Positions 1 to 10,251 of a DNA stretch of 64,000 bases are shown piece after piece (the stretch's first letter is position 1; every line of letters starts with the position of its first letter). The notes under the pieces are model-generated. The model did not search any database. It was not told the origin of the DNA and was given only the letters and a program-made list of their open reading frames with translations. The translations under genes were made by a program, and so were the position numbers. This DNA comes from Agapanthus africanus. Lineage: Eukaryota > Streptophyta > Magnoliopsida > Asparagales > Amaryllidaceae. The DNA lies in contig CM057342.1 in NCBI GenBank assembly GCA_030015575.1, forward strand, positions 621,827,348-621,891,347, read 5' to 3'.

Positions 1-786
1 TATCTGGTTGAACTTTACCTTAACGTGTATACTGATTGTCTCTCTGTTACATGTTGGTAAAGCCCTTAGGATGTGTGCTTGACTACCTGGACTATGATGC
101 GGATCATACTAGTGGGGACATGGTAGTCCATAAGTACATCCTTCAATATCCCTAGTCGTGGGTGTATCGAGACGGGGCATCGATATACTAGAGTAGACTA
201 GCGTGTACCTTCTCGACCCATACAGATGGGCGATGGATGATCCCATATCCATTGGTGTTTGACATCAGAGATGATATACGGGTGCTCAGTAGAGACTGGG
301 TATACTGGACGGACTCGCCGAGAACTCACAGATGGTATTATACCTCATGTCAGATGGCAGTTCTCTGGTGACACTGGTACAGAGTAGTCTGTTGACCCGA
401 GATCGTCATAGAGCCTTGTGTGGTTCCCACTGTGCTTTGATTTCCATCTTACCACGTCCAAGAGGGCGTGCAAAACGGTGGTTTTTGGGTACAGTCCCGA
501 GTCACATGGAGGCAATGAGCGATAGGAGGGGATTCGTCTCTCCCGGTATAGGGGGTTGATGTTGCGCTGTGTTTGATTGGCTATAACAGGAAATCCCTGG
601 CCAGGGTTGCTGAGATTTACTGGTAAGTGTTACCAGTAGTTTCTCGAACAGTTATAGACCTCATATCGACACGACTTATCGAGCTATTGGGGTCTGACGT
701 TTACCACCCCTAGGCGAGATATGAGACATATCAGACGATCAGACCGGACTGTACGGTAGTGTTACTGGTCGGATTCACTGGAGTGT

Positions 787-816
787 GAGCGGGCTTGCTC
801 GTCGATCTTCAGATCG
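787..816 (+). other. Paired hairpin block in the LTR
   Basis: Two adjacent hairpins can form: GAGC/GCTC with a six-base loop, then CGATC/GATCG with a TTCA loop. The LTR of element C has two hairpins at the matching place (53247-53278) with different sequences. Position and pairing are kept while the bases change, which suggests a structured RNA or DNA element. The function is unknown. Confidence 0.55.
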
Positions 817-1040
817 CTCAATACCCGGGTGGCCGTTACGTTTAGCAGACCGCTTGCGGCTTGTGGGTGTTTGATATGATCATCATCTGCTGCCGGCGTA
901 TTGACGAGTCTTTAGAGTCCTATACAGAGGTTTCCTGGCTCAAGCGAAACGAAATAGGAGCGCATATGAGATATGTGCGGGACCGAGAATAATGCGTGTA
1001 TGTGATACCGTATTTCATTCTCGCGATCAATGCGTCGAAT

Positions 1041-1161
1041 GGTTGTATGCGATATAACCTAGTTATCGATTCAAGCGTTGATTCGATAAGCCGATACATT
1101 GGATACTAGTCGGTTATATGTGATATGACCGGATCGTTAAATCAAGTGTTGATTTAATGAT
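1041..1161 (+). other. Tandem array of four hairpins in the LTR
   Basis: H1 (1041-1059) pairs GGTTGTAT with ATATAACC. H2 (1063-1089) pairs TTATCGATTCAA with TTGATTCGATAA around GCG. H3 (1112-1130) pairs GGTTATAT with ATATGACC. H4 (1133-1161) pairs ATCGTTAAATCAA with TTGATTTAATGAT around GTG. H3/H4 look like a diverged duplicate of H1/H2. Copies in A, B and E differ mostly by changes that keep pairing. Confidence 0.6.
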
Positions 1162-2100
1162 TTAATGCATAATTATATATTTGATATATTACTTTGCACT
1201 AACTAGTATTGGTTCACTTTAAACGGATTTTCTCACTTGGTTTGTGCACATTGTATATGTGATATACTTTTGTACACTTGATTGTATCATGTTTGATGAT
1301 ACATGTTTAACTATAGTTAAGTGTAATGGATTAAGCCATGGTTAAACTAATGATTAGGGTTTTCTTTTCTTACTTATTTATTTATTTATTTATTTTGAAT
1401 AGATAAGAAAAGAATGGTTGCTAATTTTGGAGTTTAGTTGAAGCTTCATGAAGCTTTGACTTTGTAACCATTCTTGTCTTCATCTTTAACCCTAACCATT
1501 AATCTAACCTTAGTTAATTCTCTACACTTGACCATGGTTCTAATATGATAAGTATTCATTTCTTTTCTAATTTTTAATCAACTTATCATAACAATTAGCT
1601 TTCTTCTTCTTCTTCATTTTTCAAGAAGAAAAGCTTGACCATCAATGGCAACTTGATGATATGAGTGAGAAATCCAATTCTAAAGTCTACCCACTTCCTA
1701 TTTCTTCATCCTCTACCTCTTGCCAAGTAGTAGAGTGTGTTTACTTCACAAGTTTCATGACTTGGTGAAGTTGTGAGCTTGATCTAGCGATGCCTCGACG
1801 TAGATCATCTTCGGCATGGACATCGACGACCTAGCTCGCTTATTCTCCGATGAAGTCGACGCTAGAGCCCGGATTTGATTTGGACAGCGGAGAGGACCTC
1901 GTTGCGGAGCCGTGGAGGTGGAGCACCGGATCTACAAAGGTTGTATTTCCGATTCTTATAGTTAAGTGTTAACTAGTTAGCTTTTTCGCCTAGAATTCTA
2001 GCAAACGATCCGTAGTCGGGTCTCTCGGCACCCTTAAAATTTTAATTTGGCATGATCGATGCCTTGTGAGACCTCATTAGGGTGCCTAGGAACCCTACAG

Positions 2101-2113
2101 TTGTATCAGAGAC
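2101..2113 (+). other. Primer-binding site of element A
   Basis: TTGTATCAGAGAC lies one base after the LTR end. It differs at two positions from the usual plant copia site TGGTATCAGAGC, which pairs with the 3' end of initiator tRNA-Met. Element B keeps the consensus at the same place. Confidence 0.85.
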
Positions 2114-2298
2114 TAGCTAGAGCCTTAGGCAAAGTCTAGACGGAATCTGAAACCCGAACGAACCCGAAACCCGTCTCAAAACATGCTCTCTGTCCGGTTT
2201 TGTAAAACGTGGATTTTTCCATATTAAAAATTGCTAAAAAATTCAGCAGGTAAAAATAAGAATTACCATGCAAAATGTTTTGGATGAACAGTAAATAT

Positions 2299-2346
2299 CG
2301 CGGCGGAAGCGCGGCAGAAGCCTGCATTCTGCGGCGCTTCCACCGC
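2299..2346 (+). repeat. GC-rich inverted repeat in the A leader
   Basis: The arms GCGGAAGCGCGGCAGAA and TTCTGCGGCGCTTCC pair imperfectly around GCCTGCA. It occupies the same place as the GC palindromes of B (23941-23990) and E (63833-63881) and is strikingly richer in GC than the sequence around it. Confidence 0.7.
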
Positions 2347-2351
2347 ACAAT

Positions 2352-2363
2352 GATGACGTCATC
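2352..2363 (+). promoter_or_regulatory. TGACGTCA palindrome (bZIP-type site)
   Basis: GATGACGTCATC is a perfect 12 bp palindrome containing TGACGTCA, the classic plant bZIP/TGA-factor core. Element B keeps TGACGTCA at 23996-24003 in the same context, just after the GC hairpin. It is not seen at the matching place in E. Function as a binding site is inferred from the motif only. Confidence 0.45.
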
Positions 2364-4223
2364 CTCCAAGATCTGCACAATAACTCTTATTATTTTATGC
2401 TGGATTTTCTGGGAATTTTTAATACTGTTTCAAGAGTTGAATTTTCTGGGGTGTATTGGAAGGTCGTCGGTTCGATCGGATTATCAAGTTTCGTCTATGT
2501 GGCTTTCCGGATATTTTACAATATGTTAAAAAGTTCGACCGGATATAAATACCCAATTTTTCCCCTGTCGGGAAATTTCCAAGTGTTGGATTTTTCCGTA
2601 GTTTAACGACGTTCTAAGTAGTGCAAGTAACGCGATGGTCCCTCTAGAAGACAACAAACCTTAACTCGATTATGTGACCGTCTTGAACTGCCCTTTGAAC
2701 CTTCGGGTTTGGGGCAGTACGGCGTGCCACATGTGAGGCGTTGGCTTGACCCTTCTACGGCTGGACCGTTGGTACTGAGGCACGAACTGAATGTTGTTAG
2801 ACTTATTTCATTTGTTGATCTGTATTGGGAAAACTTGGGTGTTTGACTGTTCGATCGAAACATTTAACATTTTCTATTTATCTGGAATGAGATACAATAA
2901 TTGGAATTCACAAGTAGTTATGCGATAACTAAATGAATATTATAAACATAGCAGTTTAGTCTCACTTGATCGGTTGCCACGGAATTTTGATGCGATCAAA
3001 AGTCCGTCGCAATCACGTAGCGTACGCGGATACTCGCCGGGTAAACTTAATAGACAGCCTCACTCCATAGCCCCGACCAAGTGACTGTAGGAGAACCCCG
3101 TCGCCGAAAGCATCCGTTCAGGTGCTCACGGCAGCGGTGTTCCGCCTTGGTGCACTTCGTCGACGGTATCGGGGGTGCGGCCGCCTACTGAAGTTTGCGA
3201 CGAGTATTCGATCAGGATGTCGGGAATCTTGTTGAATTGCCCGACTTGATATTGAAAAGAGTTTTCGATTTTGAGACTAAAATGCGGGGTTTATAATTGT
3301 TAGGCATGCGATGTCTAAGTAATTGATTTGGTCAGGCATGCGATGTCTGAGGTGGTTGCGGATTCCAACTGTTGTAGTTTTACACTTTCTTTTCTGTGAC
3401 CGTAAGTGTAATATGTGATATCGCCGGTTTCGTTACTATATGTCAACGACAATTGGGATGCGCATATTTACTTACGTTGATGACATGTGATGTTATGTGT
3501 TGCTGGATATGTTATATTGGATCGTCGTGTTTGAATAGCCGAGGGTTTTTATGTGAGATGAGTGTTTTTCATTTTCATTCATGTAAAAACTTGTATGTAA
3601 TATTCTTTTATTGGGGCGCTTCCAGGTTGCGGAAGTAGTCACCGGTTGTATATTATTTACTTTTCCGCATTAGGATAGACCCAAGGAGGAGGGCACAAGT
3701 AACCGGGTTCTGGAGTCCAGTGGGAGACCAACTCGAGGAGTCGAGTCCGGGTCTCCTAACTCTAGAATTGGTAGGGTTGCTTGCCGCTATCGTAGGGGTC
3801 TAGGGGTGTGGGCTTGGCTATTCATCACGACCGTGGAATCCGTGTTTTATATTGGCTCGTATTGAAAACACGGACGTCCTAGTATATCCAATATTTCATA
3901 TGTTTCTTCTGCTGCGATATCTGTGATGTGATCATTTGATGTTCTATGATAGATACAGTATATAGTATATATGATATATTATATAGACGTTACTTATGTT
4001 TTTCACCCGCGCTAGCCCTGCCCTGCTCTGCCGTTAGTTACCTAACCTAACGGTGCATGAGGGGACATCGAGGCGAATGCGGATGGCATAAGTGTACGTC
4101 GTATTTATCTGTAATGTTTAGGTAATTTAAATGATGGGACTTCATTAATGTGATTAATGAAATAAAAGAAACCTAATGATGTTGTAGAATCGAATTTCAA
4201 AATAAAACAGGTAGCTACAGTTC

Positions 4224-4464
4224 TTGCTTTGCACAGATGGTATATGTGATATATCCTGCACCTTATTCGATGAGGAAAGGACCGAGATCCCTTCACCGGG
4301 AGTGACTCCTTTAGCAATAACTGGCAGATGCTACACACTCGGTTTGTCTTTTGATTGCTTTTAAGTGTTTTTGCTTTGCACAGTGATATATATGATATAT
4401 CTCGCACCTCATTCGACGAGGAAAGGACCGACGATCCCTTCACCGGGAGTGACTCCTTTAGCAA
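4224..4464 (+). repeat. Duplicated 94 bp box in the leader
   Basis: Copies at 4224-4317 and 4371-4464 both run from TTGCTTTGCACAG to CTCCTTTAGCAA. Within each, AAAGGA pairs with TCCTTT and an inner CCC pairs with GGG across TTCACC. B has both copies (25868-25960 and 26014-26107), as does E on the reverse strand (61719-61809 and 61866-61958). Only one copy is visible in C (55797-55857), so the duplication probably arose after the C lineage split off. Confidence 0.8.
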
Positions 4465-4599
4465 AACTAGAAAAGCCTCAAAAACACTCCATTTCAAAAT
4501 TCATTCGATCCTACAACGATATCAAGTTCATTACGCAATAGGTTTTCAGAAAAACCTGTCGTAGCCCTCCGTCATTTCAGATAAGTAGTAGTTAGTATT

Positions 4600-4820
4600 C
4601 GTGCTGCGTTTGTTGGCCTTTGTCAAGGCGCAGTGTGCGGTAGCTAACTGGTGCTTATCTGCTTATGCATATGATGCAGATTGAGTTAGGGTAGTCGTGC
4701 GACCTTGTTGGCCTTTGTCAAGGGCCGTGCGGGTGGGTTTAATTCAATCAGGAAATGACGGGTTGAACTTGACTAGCATCCTATGGTTTGTTGGTCTTTG
4801 TCAAGGTCATAGGAGGTTAG
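4600..4820 (+). other. Three phased stem-loops SL1-SL3 in the A leader
   Basis: SL1 is 4600-4637, SL2 is 4696-4731 and SL3 is 4773-4820. Each has an outer stem of 8-13 bp, a short internal loop and a top hairpin of form TTGRC/GTCAA. The outer stems are CGTGCTGCG/CGCAGTGTG, CGTGCGAC/GCCGTGCG and CTAGCATCCTATG/CATAGGAGGTTAG, with some G-U pairs and a few mismatches. Compared with B and E, changes in one arm are usually matched in the other. The sequence therefore supports a conserved RNA fold. No known RNA family is recognised. Confidence 0.75.
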
Positions 4821-4831
4821 GGGCAAAATAT

Positions 4832-5042
4832 TATCGGGAATTTCAAGTGTTGAAATTTGCAATGAGATTGCATACCTTCTATGAGATAGTTGGATCCCGA
4901 TACCCCCTGCGAGTAAGAGTTACTCCTGGGAGAGTTTTACGCATTACAATTAGCCGATCAAGTAGGTGTCTAGAAAGGTGTTAACGAGGTTACGCCTTTG
5001 GGAAAACGAGATTTACATTAATTAGGTTCGTGCGAAAGCACG
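4832..5042 (+). other. Multi-branched structured domain with a GNRA hairpin
   Basis: TATCGGGA (4832) can pair with TCCCGATA (4895). They enclose two perfect hairpins, AATTTCAA-GTG-TTGAAATT and TGCAAT-GAG-ATTGCA, which gives a junction. Further on, AGTAA-GAG-TTACT can form a hairpin. CGTGC-GAAA-GCACG at 5029-5042 is a stem capped by a GNRA tetraloop. B is the same at these stems. E keeps the closing stem with a G-U pair and the GNRA stem with one mismatch. Confidence 0.55.
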
Positions 5043-5291
5043 GGGGACCTCCCTCAAAGTACCGACACTGGCCTGGCTGAAAGATTGGCGAACTTGTAGT
5101 GTGTAATTAATCCCGGCTAGTCTTTCCTTTTAGGGTTTGAAGGAAGATTTGATAAAAAGCAGTGGGAGCCATCCTGATTAGATAAAATAATAACCAATCT
5201 ATTCTTGCAAGAGCGCACGCTGAGTGTTTTCTTCTCTCTCTCTCCTGGTAGCGACCATATCACGCCTTAATCAAGATAATAATACGGATTA

Positions 5292-8044
5292 TTGACCGAA
5301 CCCGCTTGTTATACTGAGCTAGGGAACGTTGGTCCCGCTCCAACTTATAATTGTTATAAGACAGAGCAGGAAATTGGGGAATACCAGATTTCCCGTGCCG
5401 CCCAAACGAAGAGAGTGCATGTTGATGCATCATCTTCGGGTGTGTTCATTATACAGAACTGTTTCACAGTATCCTCTACGTCCTGGGTATATGATACCGG
5501 ATCAGGATCCCAGATATGTAATCTGTTACATAGGGCTACAGATAGGTAGAGAACTGAGAACGGGTGATAAGTTTCATGAGGCAGAAAACGGGGCAAGAGT
5601 TGCAGCCAAGTCTGTTGGTCACTGTCACCCTGTATTACCAATACATTGATTCTGAACGAATGTTATTAGATACCGAACCTGATATACCAAATCATATCAC
5701 TCTCTTTGTTAGAAAAGAAAGGATATAATTTTGTATTGTTGGATAATGTTTTGAACATTTCCTATATCAAAAGTTGATCGGTTCAGGCACGTTATCTAAA
5801 AACATTGATGTTCTAAATCAAACTACAGTTCTTAGTATATGGAACACACACAAGAGGAAGAGTTCAGAAATGAACGAATTCTTCTTGAGGTATTGTAGAC
5901 TAGGTCAGATCAATGTGACCCGACTAGCTAGAGTTACATAAAGATGCATGTTTAAATTAGTTTGAATTTACATCTTGTGAAACTCGCCAGTCATGTCACA
6001 AAGATAAGATGACCATAGCTCCGTTTACTGGAAACAGAGAAAGAGTTAGTGAACTCTTGGGATGATACATGTTGATGTATGTAGGTCCCCTGTTTACACA
6101 TGCCAAGACTGGTTCTTTGTACTTCGTTACATTCTCTGATAATCTCTCAAGATTCAGACATATGTTCCTGTTGAAACACAAGTCCGAACCTTTTGAGATA
6201 TTCACAGAATATAAGTTAGAATTAGAGAACCAATAAAGGTATAAGTATTATGTCCTTTGATGTGATCAAGGAGGAGAATACTTGTGCACGGAATTCCTGG
6301 ACCATTCTAAAGGAGAATGAGATTCTCTCTCAGCATTACTCCTCCGTATACACCATAGCACGATGGTATATCGGGGCGGAGCAGATACACCCTATTTGAT
6401 ATGGTGTGCTCTATGATGAGTAATACTGAGCTACCTATTTCCTTTTGGGTGTTATGCACTTGAGAAGCTGCATACCTATTGAATAGGGTTCAAAGCAAAT
6501 CAGTTGCCTACCACTTCATATGTGATATAGAAAGGGAAGAGCCCATATCTTAAGTTAGTTAAGATTTGGGGTTGTCCGGGCTATGTCTGAAAAGAAAAAT
6601 CCGGACAAGCTCGAGGCAAGGTCTGTTATGTAGAATTGGAAAGGTTTCAGCTATACAAACTACAGCTGATGATTTGATAGAACCAAAGGATTCAGTAGAT
6701 TCCAACGAACCTCAGCCTCTCCGCCGATCTAGTAGGGTTCCTCACCTACCTGAGAGATACTTCGGTTTCTCTATGACAGTAGGAGCGAGGACTGCATCAT
6801 GAGATGATGACCCAACTAGTTTCGAGCTGGCCATCAGGAGTGTGACTCTGTAAAAATGGCTGGATGCTTAGTGATCTGAGATGGAATCCTTATACACCAA
6901 CAAAGTATGGACTTTGGTTGCTATATCTGAAGGGTTAAATCCCCATCAGGAGCAGGTATATCTTGAGAAGATTACTTGGTGTACATGGAAAAGTTGAGAC
7001 TTTCAAAGCTACACTTGTTAAAGGTTTTCGTCATTGACCAGGCGTGGATAATGATGAAACCTTTTCAAGTAGCTATGCTTAAGTCCATTCGGATCCTACT
7101 TGCCACGGCTACATACCATGACTACGATATCTGGCGGTTGGGTGCCATGACTGCTTTTCTAAATGATGATTTAGAAGAGTGCGGCTGTAAGTACACAGCC
7201 AGAGGGCTTCGTAAACAGTGGGAGCAGCGGAAACGTGAACAAGATGTTTTTTGTGATAAAGCAGGCATCGCGGAGTTGGAACATCTGTTTTGATGTAGTA
7301 GTCAAAGAGTTTGACATCATCAAAATGGTAGATGAACCTTGTATAAACAAAAAGGTAGTAGGGAGAATGGTGGTAATCCTCGTAGAGTACGTGGATGACA
7401 TACTCTTGATAAGAAAGGAGTTTCTTATGCTACGCTCGGTCAATCTCCATTTATCACAATGATTCTCCATATAGGATCGAAGTGATACCTACTAAATCCT
7501 GGGTTTTGGATCTATGAGATAGATCTAAATGGATGTTAAGTTTCTCACTAGCTGTAGTGAGATGGTATCAATCGACCCTGGGGAGAATCACTGGAATGGT
7601 TCCAGGGTGATAAAGACGACTGAATGTCAGTCACAGGCATTGTCTTTACCCTCAGTAAAGGGACGGTATGTTGGAAGAGTTCCAAGCTAGATACCGTGAC
7701 ATACTAGACGATAAAGGCACGATACATCGCTACTTAAGATGCTACCAAAGAGGCTGTTTGGGTGTATATTGGTTCATAAGATGAACTATGTTCCTCCCAT
7801 TGTGTGACAATGGAGTTGTGGCTTATGCCAAGGAACGCCGGTCCCATCAGTGATCCAGACATATTCTAAGGCAGTATCACTTGATCATGGAGATGGTTGA
7901 TCTCCACGGAGATCGAGGCAAGGAGAGTAGACTCGGAGGACAACACAGCGGATCCACTCACAAAGGCCTGTTCCCAGAGAGAGACTTTTATGGGATGGAA
8001 AGAGTATGAGATACTACAACCACTGCTACAGATGGCCCTAGTGC
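5292..8044 (+). pseudogene. Degenerate copia pol of element A
   Basis: Fragments follow the copia order. The protease motif is SWVYDTGSGSQICN near 5480. The integrase zinc-binding remnant is near 5890 (CRLGQINVTRLA). The integrase/RT linker PLRRSSRVPHLPERY is near 6716. Reverse transcriptase has IKQASRSWN near 7258 and the YVDD active site at 7388-7399. RNase H has DNTADPLTKA near 7940, and similarity runs up to the polypurine tract. The frame is broken by many stops and shifts. Several, including the stop after ATDR, the stop after LSQ and the shift between VYK-like and QPEG-like sequence, recur in B and E, so they predate the copies. No functional protein is expected. Confidence 0.9.
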
Positions 8045-8055
8045 AAGTGGGAGAT
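8045..8055 (+). other. Polypurine tract of element A
   Basis: AAGTGGGAGAT lies directly before the 3' LTR start TGTTAG and would prime plus-strand DNA synthesis. The same tract stands at 29682-29692 in B and, reversed, at 58127-58137 in E. Confidence 0.85.
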
Positions 8056-10251
8056 TGTTAGTTATATGTATGCCCTAGAGGCCATTACTGTACATAGGAT
8101 GTATATTGTAGTGGATGCTGGGACATATATAGGGAGGACTTTCTTGCTCGACATGATAGTATGCTATCTGGTTGAACTTTACCTTAACGTGTATACTGAT
8201 TGTCTCTCTGTTACATGTTGGTAAAACCCTTAGGATGTGTGCTTGACTACCTGGACTATGATGCGGATCATACTAGTGGGGACATGGTAGTCCATAAGTA
8301 CATCCTTCAATATCCCTAGTCGTGGGTGTATCGAGACGGGGCATCGATATACCAGAGTAGACTAGCGTGTACCTTCTCGACCCATACAGATGGGCGATGG
8401 ATGATCCCATATCCATTAGTGTTTGACATCAGAGATGATATACGGGTGCTCAGTAGAGACTGGGTACACTGGACGGACTCGCCGAGAACTCCCAGATGGT
8501 ATTATACCTCATGTCAGATGGCAGTTCTCTGGTGACACTGGTACAGAGTAGTCTGTTGACCCGAGATCGTCATAGAGTCTTGTGTGGTTCCCACTGTGCT
8601 TTGATTTCCATCTTACCACGTCCAAGAGGGCGTGCAAAACGGTGGTTTTTGGGTACAGTCCCGAGTCACATGGAGGCAATGAGCGATAGGAGGGGATTCG
8701 TCTCTCCCGGTATAGGGGGTTGATGTTGCGCTGTGTTCGATTGGTTATAACAGGAAATCCCTGGCCAGGGTTACTGAGATTTACTGGTAAGTGTTACCAG
8801 TAGTTTTTCGAACAGTTATAGACCTCATATCGACACGACTTATCGAGCTATTGGGGTCTGACGTTTACCACCCCTAGGCGAGATATGCGACATATCAGAC
8901 GATCAGACCGGACTGTACGGTAGTGTTACTGGTCGGATTCACTGGAGTGTGAGCGGGCTTGCTCGTCGATCTTCAGATCGCTCAATACCCGGGTGGCCGT
9001 TACGTTTAGCAGACCGCTTGCGGCTTGTGGGTGTTTGATATGATCATCATCTGCTGCCGGCGTATTGACGTGTCTTTAGAGTCCTATACAGAGGTTTCCT
9101 GGCTCAAGCGAAACGAAATAGGAGCGCATATGAGATATGTGCGGGACCGAGAATAATGCGTGTATGTGATACCGTATTTCATTCTCGCGATCAATGCGTC
9201 GAATGGTTGTATGCGATATAACCTAGTTATCGATTCAAGCGTTGATTCGATAAGCCGATACATTGGATACTAGTCGGTTATATGCGATATGACCGGATCG
9301 TTAAATCAAGTGTTGATTTAATGATTTAATGCATAATTATATATTTGATATATTACTTTGCACTAACTAGTATTGGTTCACTTTAAACGGATTTTCTCAC
9401 TTGGTTTGTGCACATTGTATATGTGATATACTTTTGTACACTTGATTGTATCATGTTTGATGATACATGTTTAACTATAGTTAAGTGTAATGGATTAAGC
9501 CATGGTTAAACTAATGATTAGGGTTTTCTTTTCTTACTTATTTATTTTGAATAGATAAGAAAAGAATGGTTGCTAATTTTGGAGTTTAGTTGAAGCTTCA
9601 TGAAGCTTTGACTTTGTAACCATTCTTGTCTTCATCTTTAACCCTAACCATTAATCTAACCTTAGTTAATTCTCTACACTTGACCATGGTTCTAATATGA
9701 TAAGTATTCATTTCTTTTCTAATTTTTAATCAACTTATCATAACAATTAGCTTTCTTCTTCTTCTTCATTTTTCAAGAAGAAAAGCTTGACCATCAATGG
9801 CAACTTGATGATATGAGTGAGAAATCCAATTCTAAAGTCTACCCACTTCCTATTTCTTCATCCTCTACCTCTTGCCAAGTAGTAGAGTGTGTTTACTTCA
9901 CAAGTTTCATGACTTGGTGAAGTTGTGAGCTTGATCTAGCGATGCCTCGACGTAGATCATCTTCGGCATGGACATCGACGACCTAGCTCGCTTATTCTCC
10001 GATGAAGTCGACGCTAGAGCCCGGATTTGATTTGGACAGCGGAGAGGACCTCGTTGCGGAGCCGTGGAGGTGGAGCACCGGATCTACAAAGGTTGTATTT
10101 CAGATTCTTATAGTTAAGTGTTAACTAGTTAGCTTTTTCGCCTAGAATTCTAGCAAACGATCCGTAGTCGGGTCTCTCGGCACCCTTAAAATTTTAATTT
10201 GGCATGATCGATGCCTTGTGAGACCTCATTAGGGTGCCTAGGAACCTTACA
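8056..10251 (+). repeat. 3' LTR of element A
   Basis: A 2196 bp LTR runs from TGTTAG to CTTACA. It repeats the hairpin array of the 5' copy near 9200-9322. Compared with the 5' LTR it has about 15 substitutions and lacks 12 bp of a TTTA repeat. The target duplication would be GGAAG at 10252-10256, but its partner is outside the window. Confidence 0.95.

Larger units (their letters stand above)
1..2099 (+). repeat. 5' LTR of element A (partial)
   Basis: It matches 8165-10251 almost base for base and ends in CCTACA just before the primer site. Short open frames inside it, such as the one at 332-559, are repeated in the other LTR copies but carry stops in the related LTR of element C, so they are not taken as genes. 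It contains a paired-hairpin block at 787-816 and a hairpin array at 1041-1161. Confidence 0.95.
2114..5291 (+). other. Long non-coding structured leader of element A, in the position of gag
   Basis: About 3.2 kb separate the primer site from the first recognisable pol sequence, and no gag similarity or nucleocapsid zinc knuckle is visible. The stretch is conserved in B (23756-26930) and E (60891-64000, reverse strand), and in blocks in C. It holds a GC-rich hairpin, a TGACGTCA site, two copies of AGGCATGCGATGTCT near 3302 and 3333, a duplicated 94 bp box, three phased hairpins and a multi-branched domain. A role in packaging, dimerisation or translation in trans is an inference. Confidence 0.75.
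1..10251 (+). mobile_element. Copia-type LTR retrotransposon A, non-autonomous, 5' end cut by window edge
   Basis: The element has paired LTRs (1-2099, truncated, and 8056-10251), a tRNA-iMet-like primer site at 2101, a long non-coding leader, a decayed pol region in the order protease, integrase, reverse transcriptase, RNase H, and a polypurine tract at 8045. That domain order defines Ty1/copia. The LTR opening resembles Angela/BARE, while the protease region resembles Tork/TAR-type copia elements, so the exact lineage is left open. The first window base aligns with 8165, so about 109 bp of the 5' LTR lie outside. LTR divergence is about 15 substitutions in 2087 bp plus one 12 bp TTTA-repeat contraction, counted by eye. 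No gag is recognisable. Confidence 0.93.

Noticed and set aside
332-559. A 75-codon open frame repeated at 8496, 21963 and 30133
   Set aside because: It is LTR sequence. The copies are conserved only because the LTRs are near identical, and the related LTR of C has stops in the same stretch. No start context or family match supports a gene.
3396-3638. An 80-codon open frame in the copia leader, longer in B (25042-25449) and present in E
   Set aside because: Conservation does not exceed that of the flanking non-coding leader, there is no similarity to gag or to any protein I know, and a possible splice donor lies inside it.
4224-4317. Hammerhead ribozyme-like bases (CGATGAGGAAAGGACCGA) as in plant retrozymes
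   Set aside because: The full CUGANGA core, stem II and GAAA-UH arrangement are not present, so a hammerhead cannot be formed.
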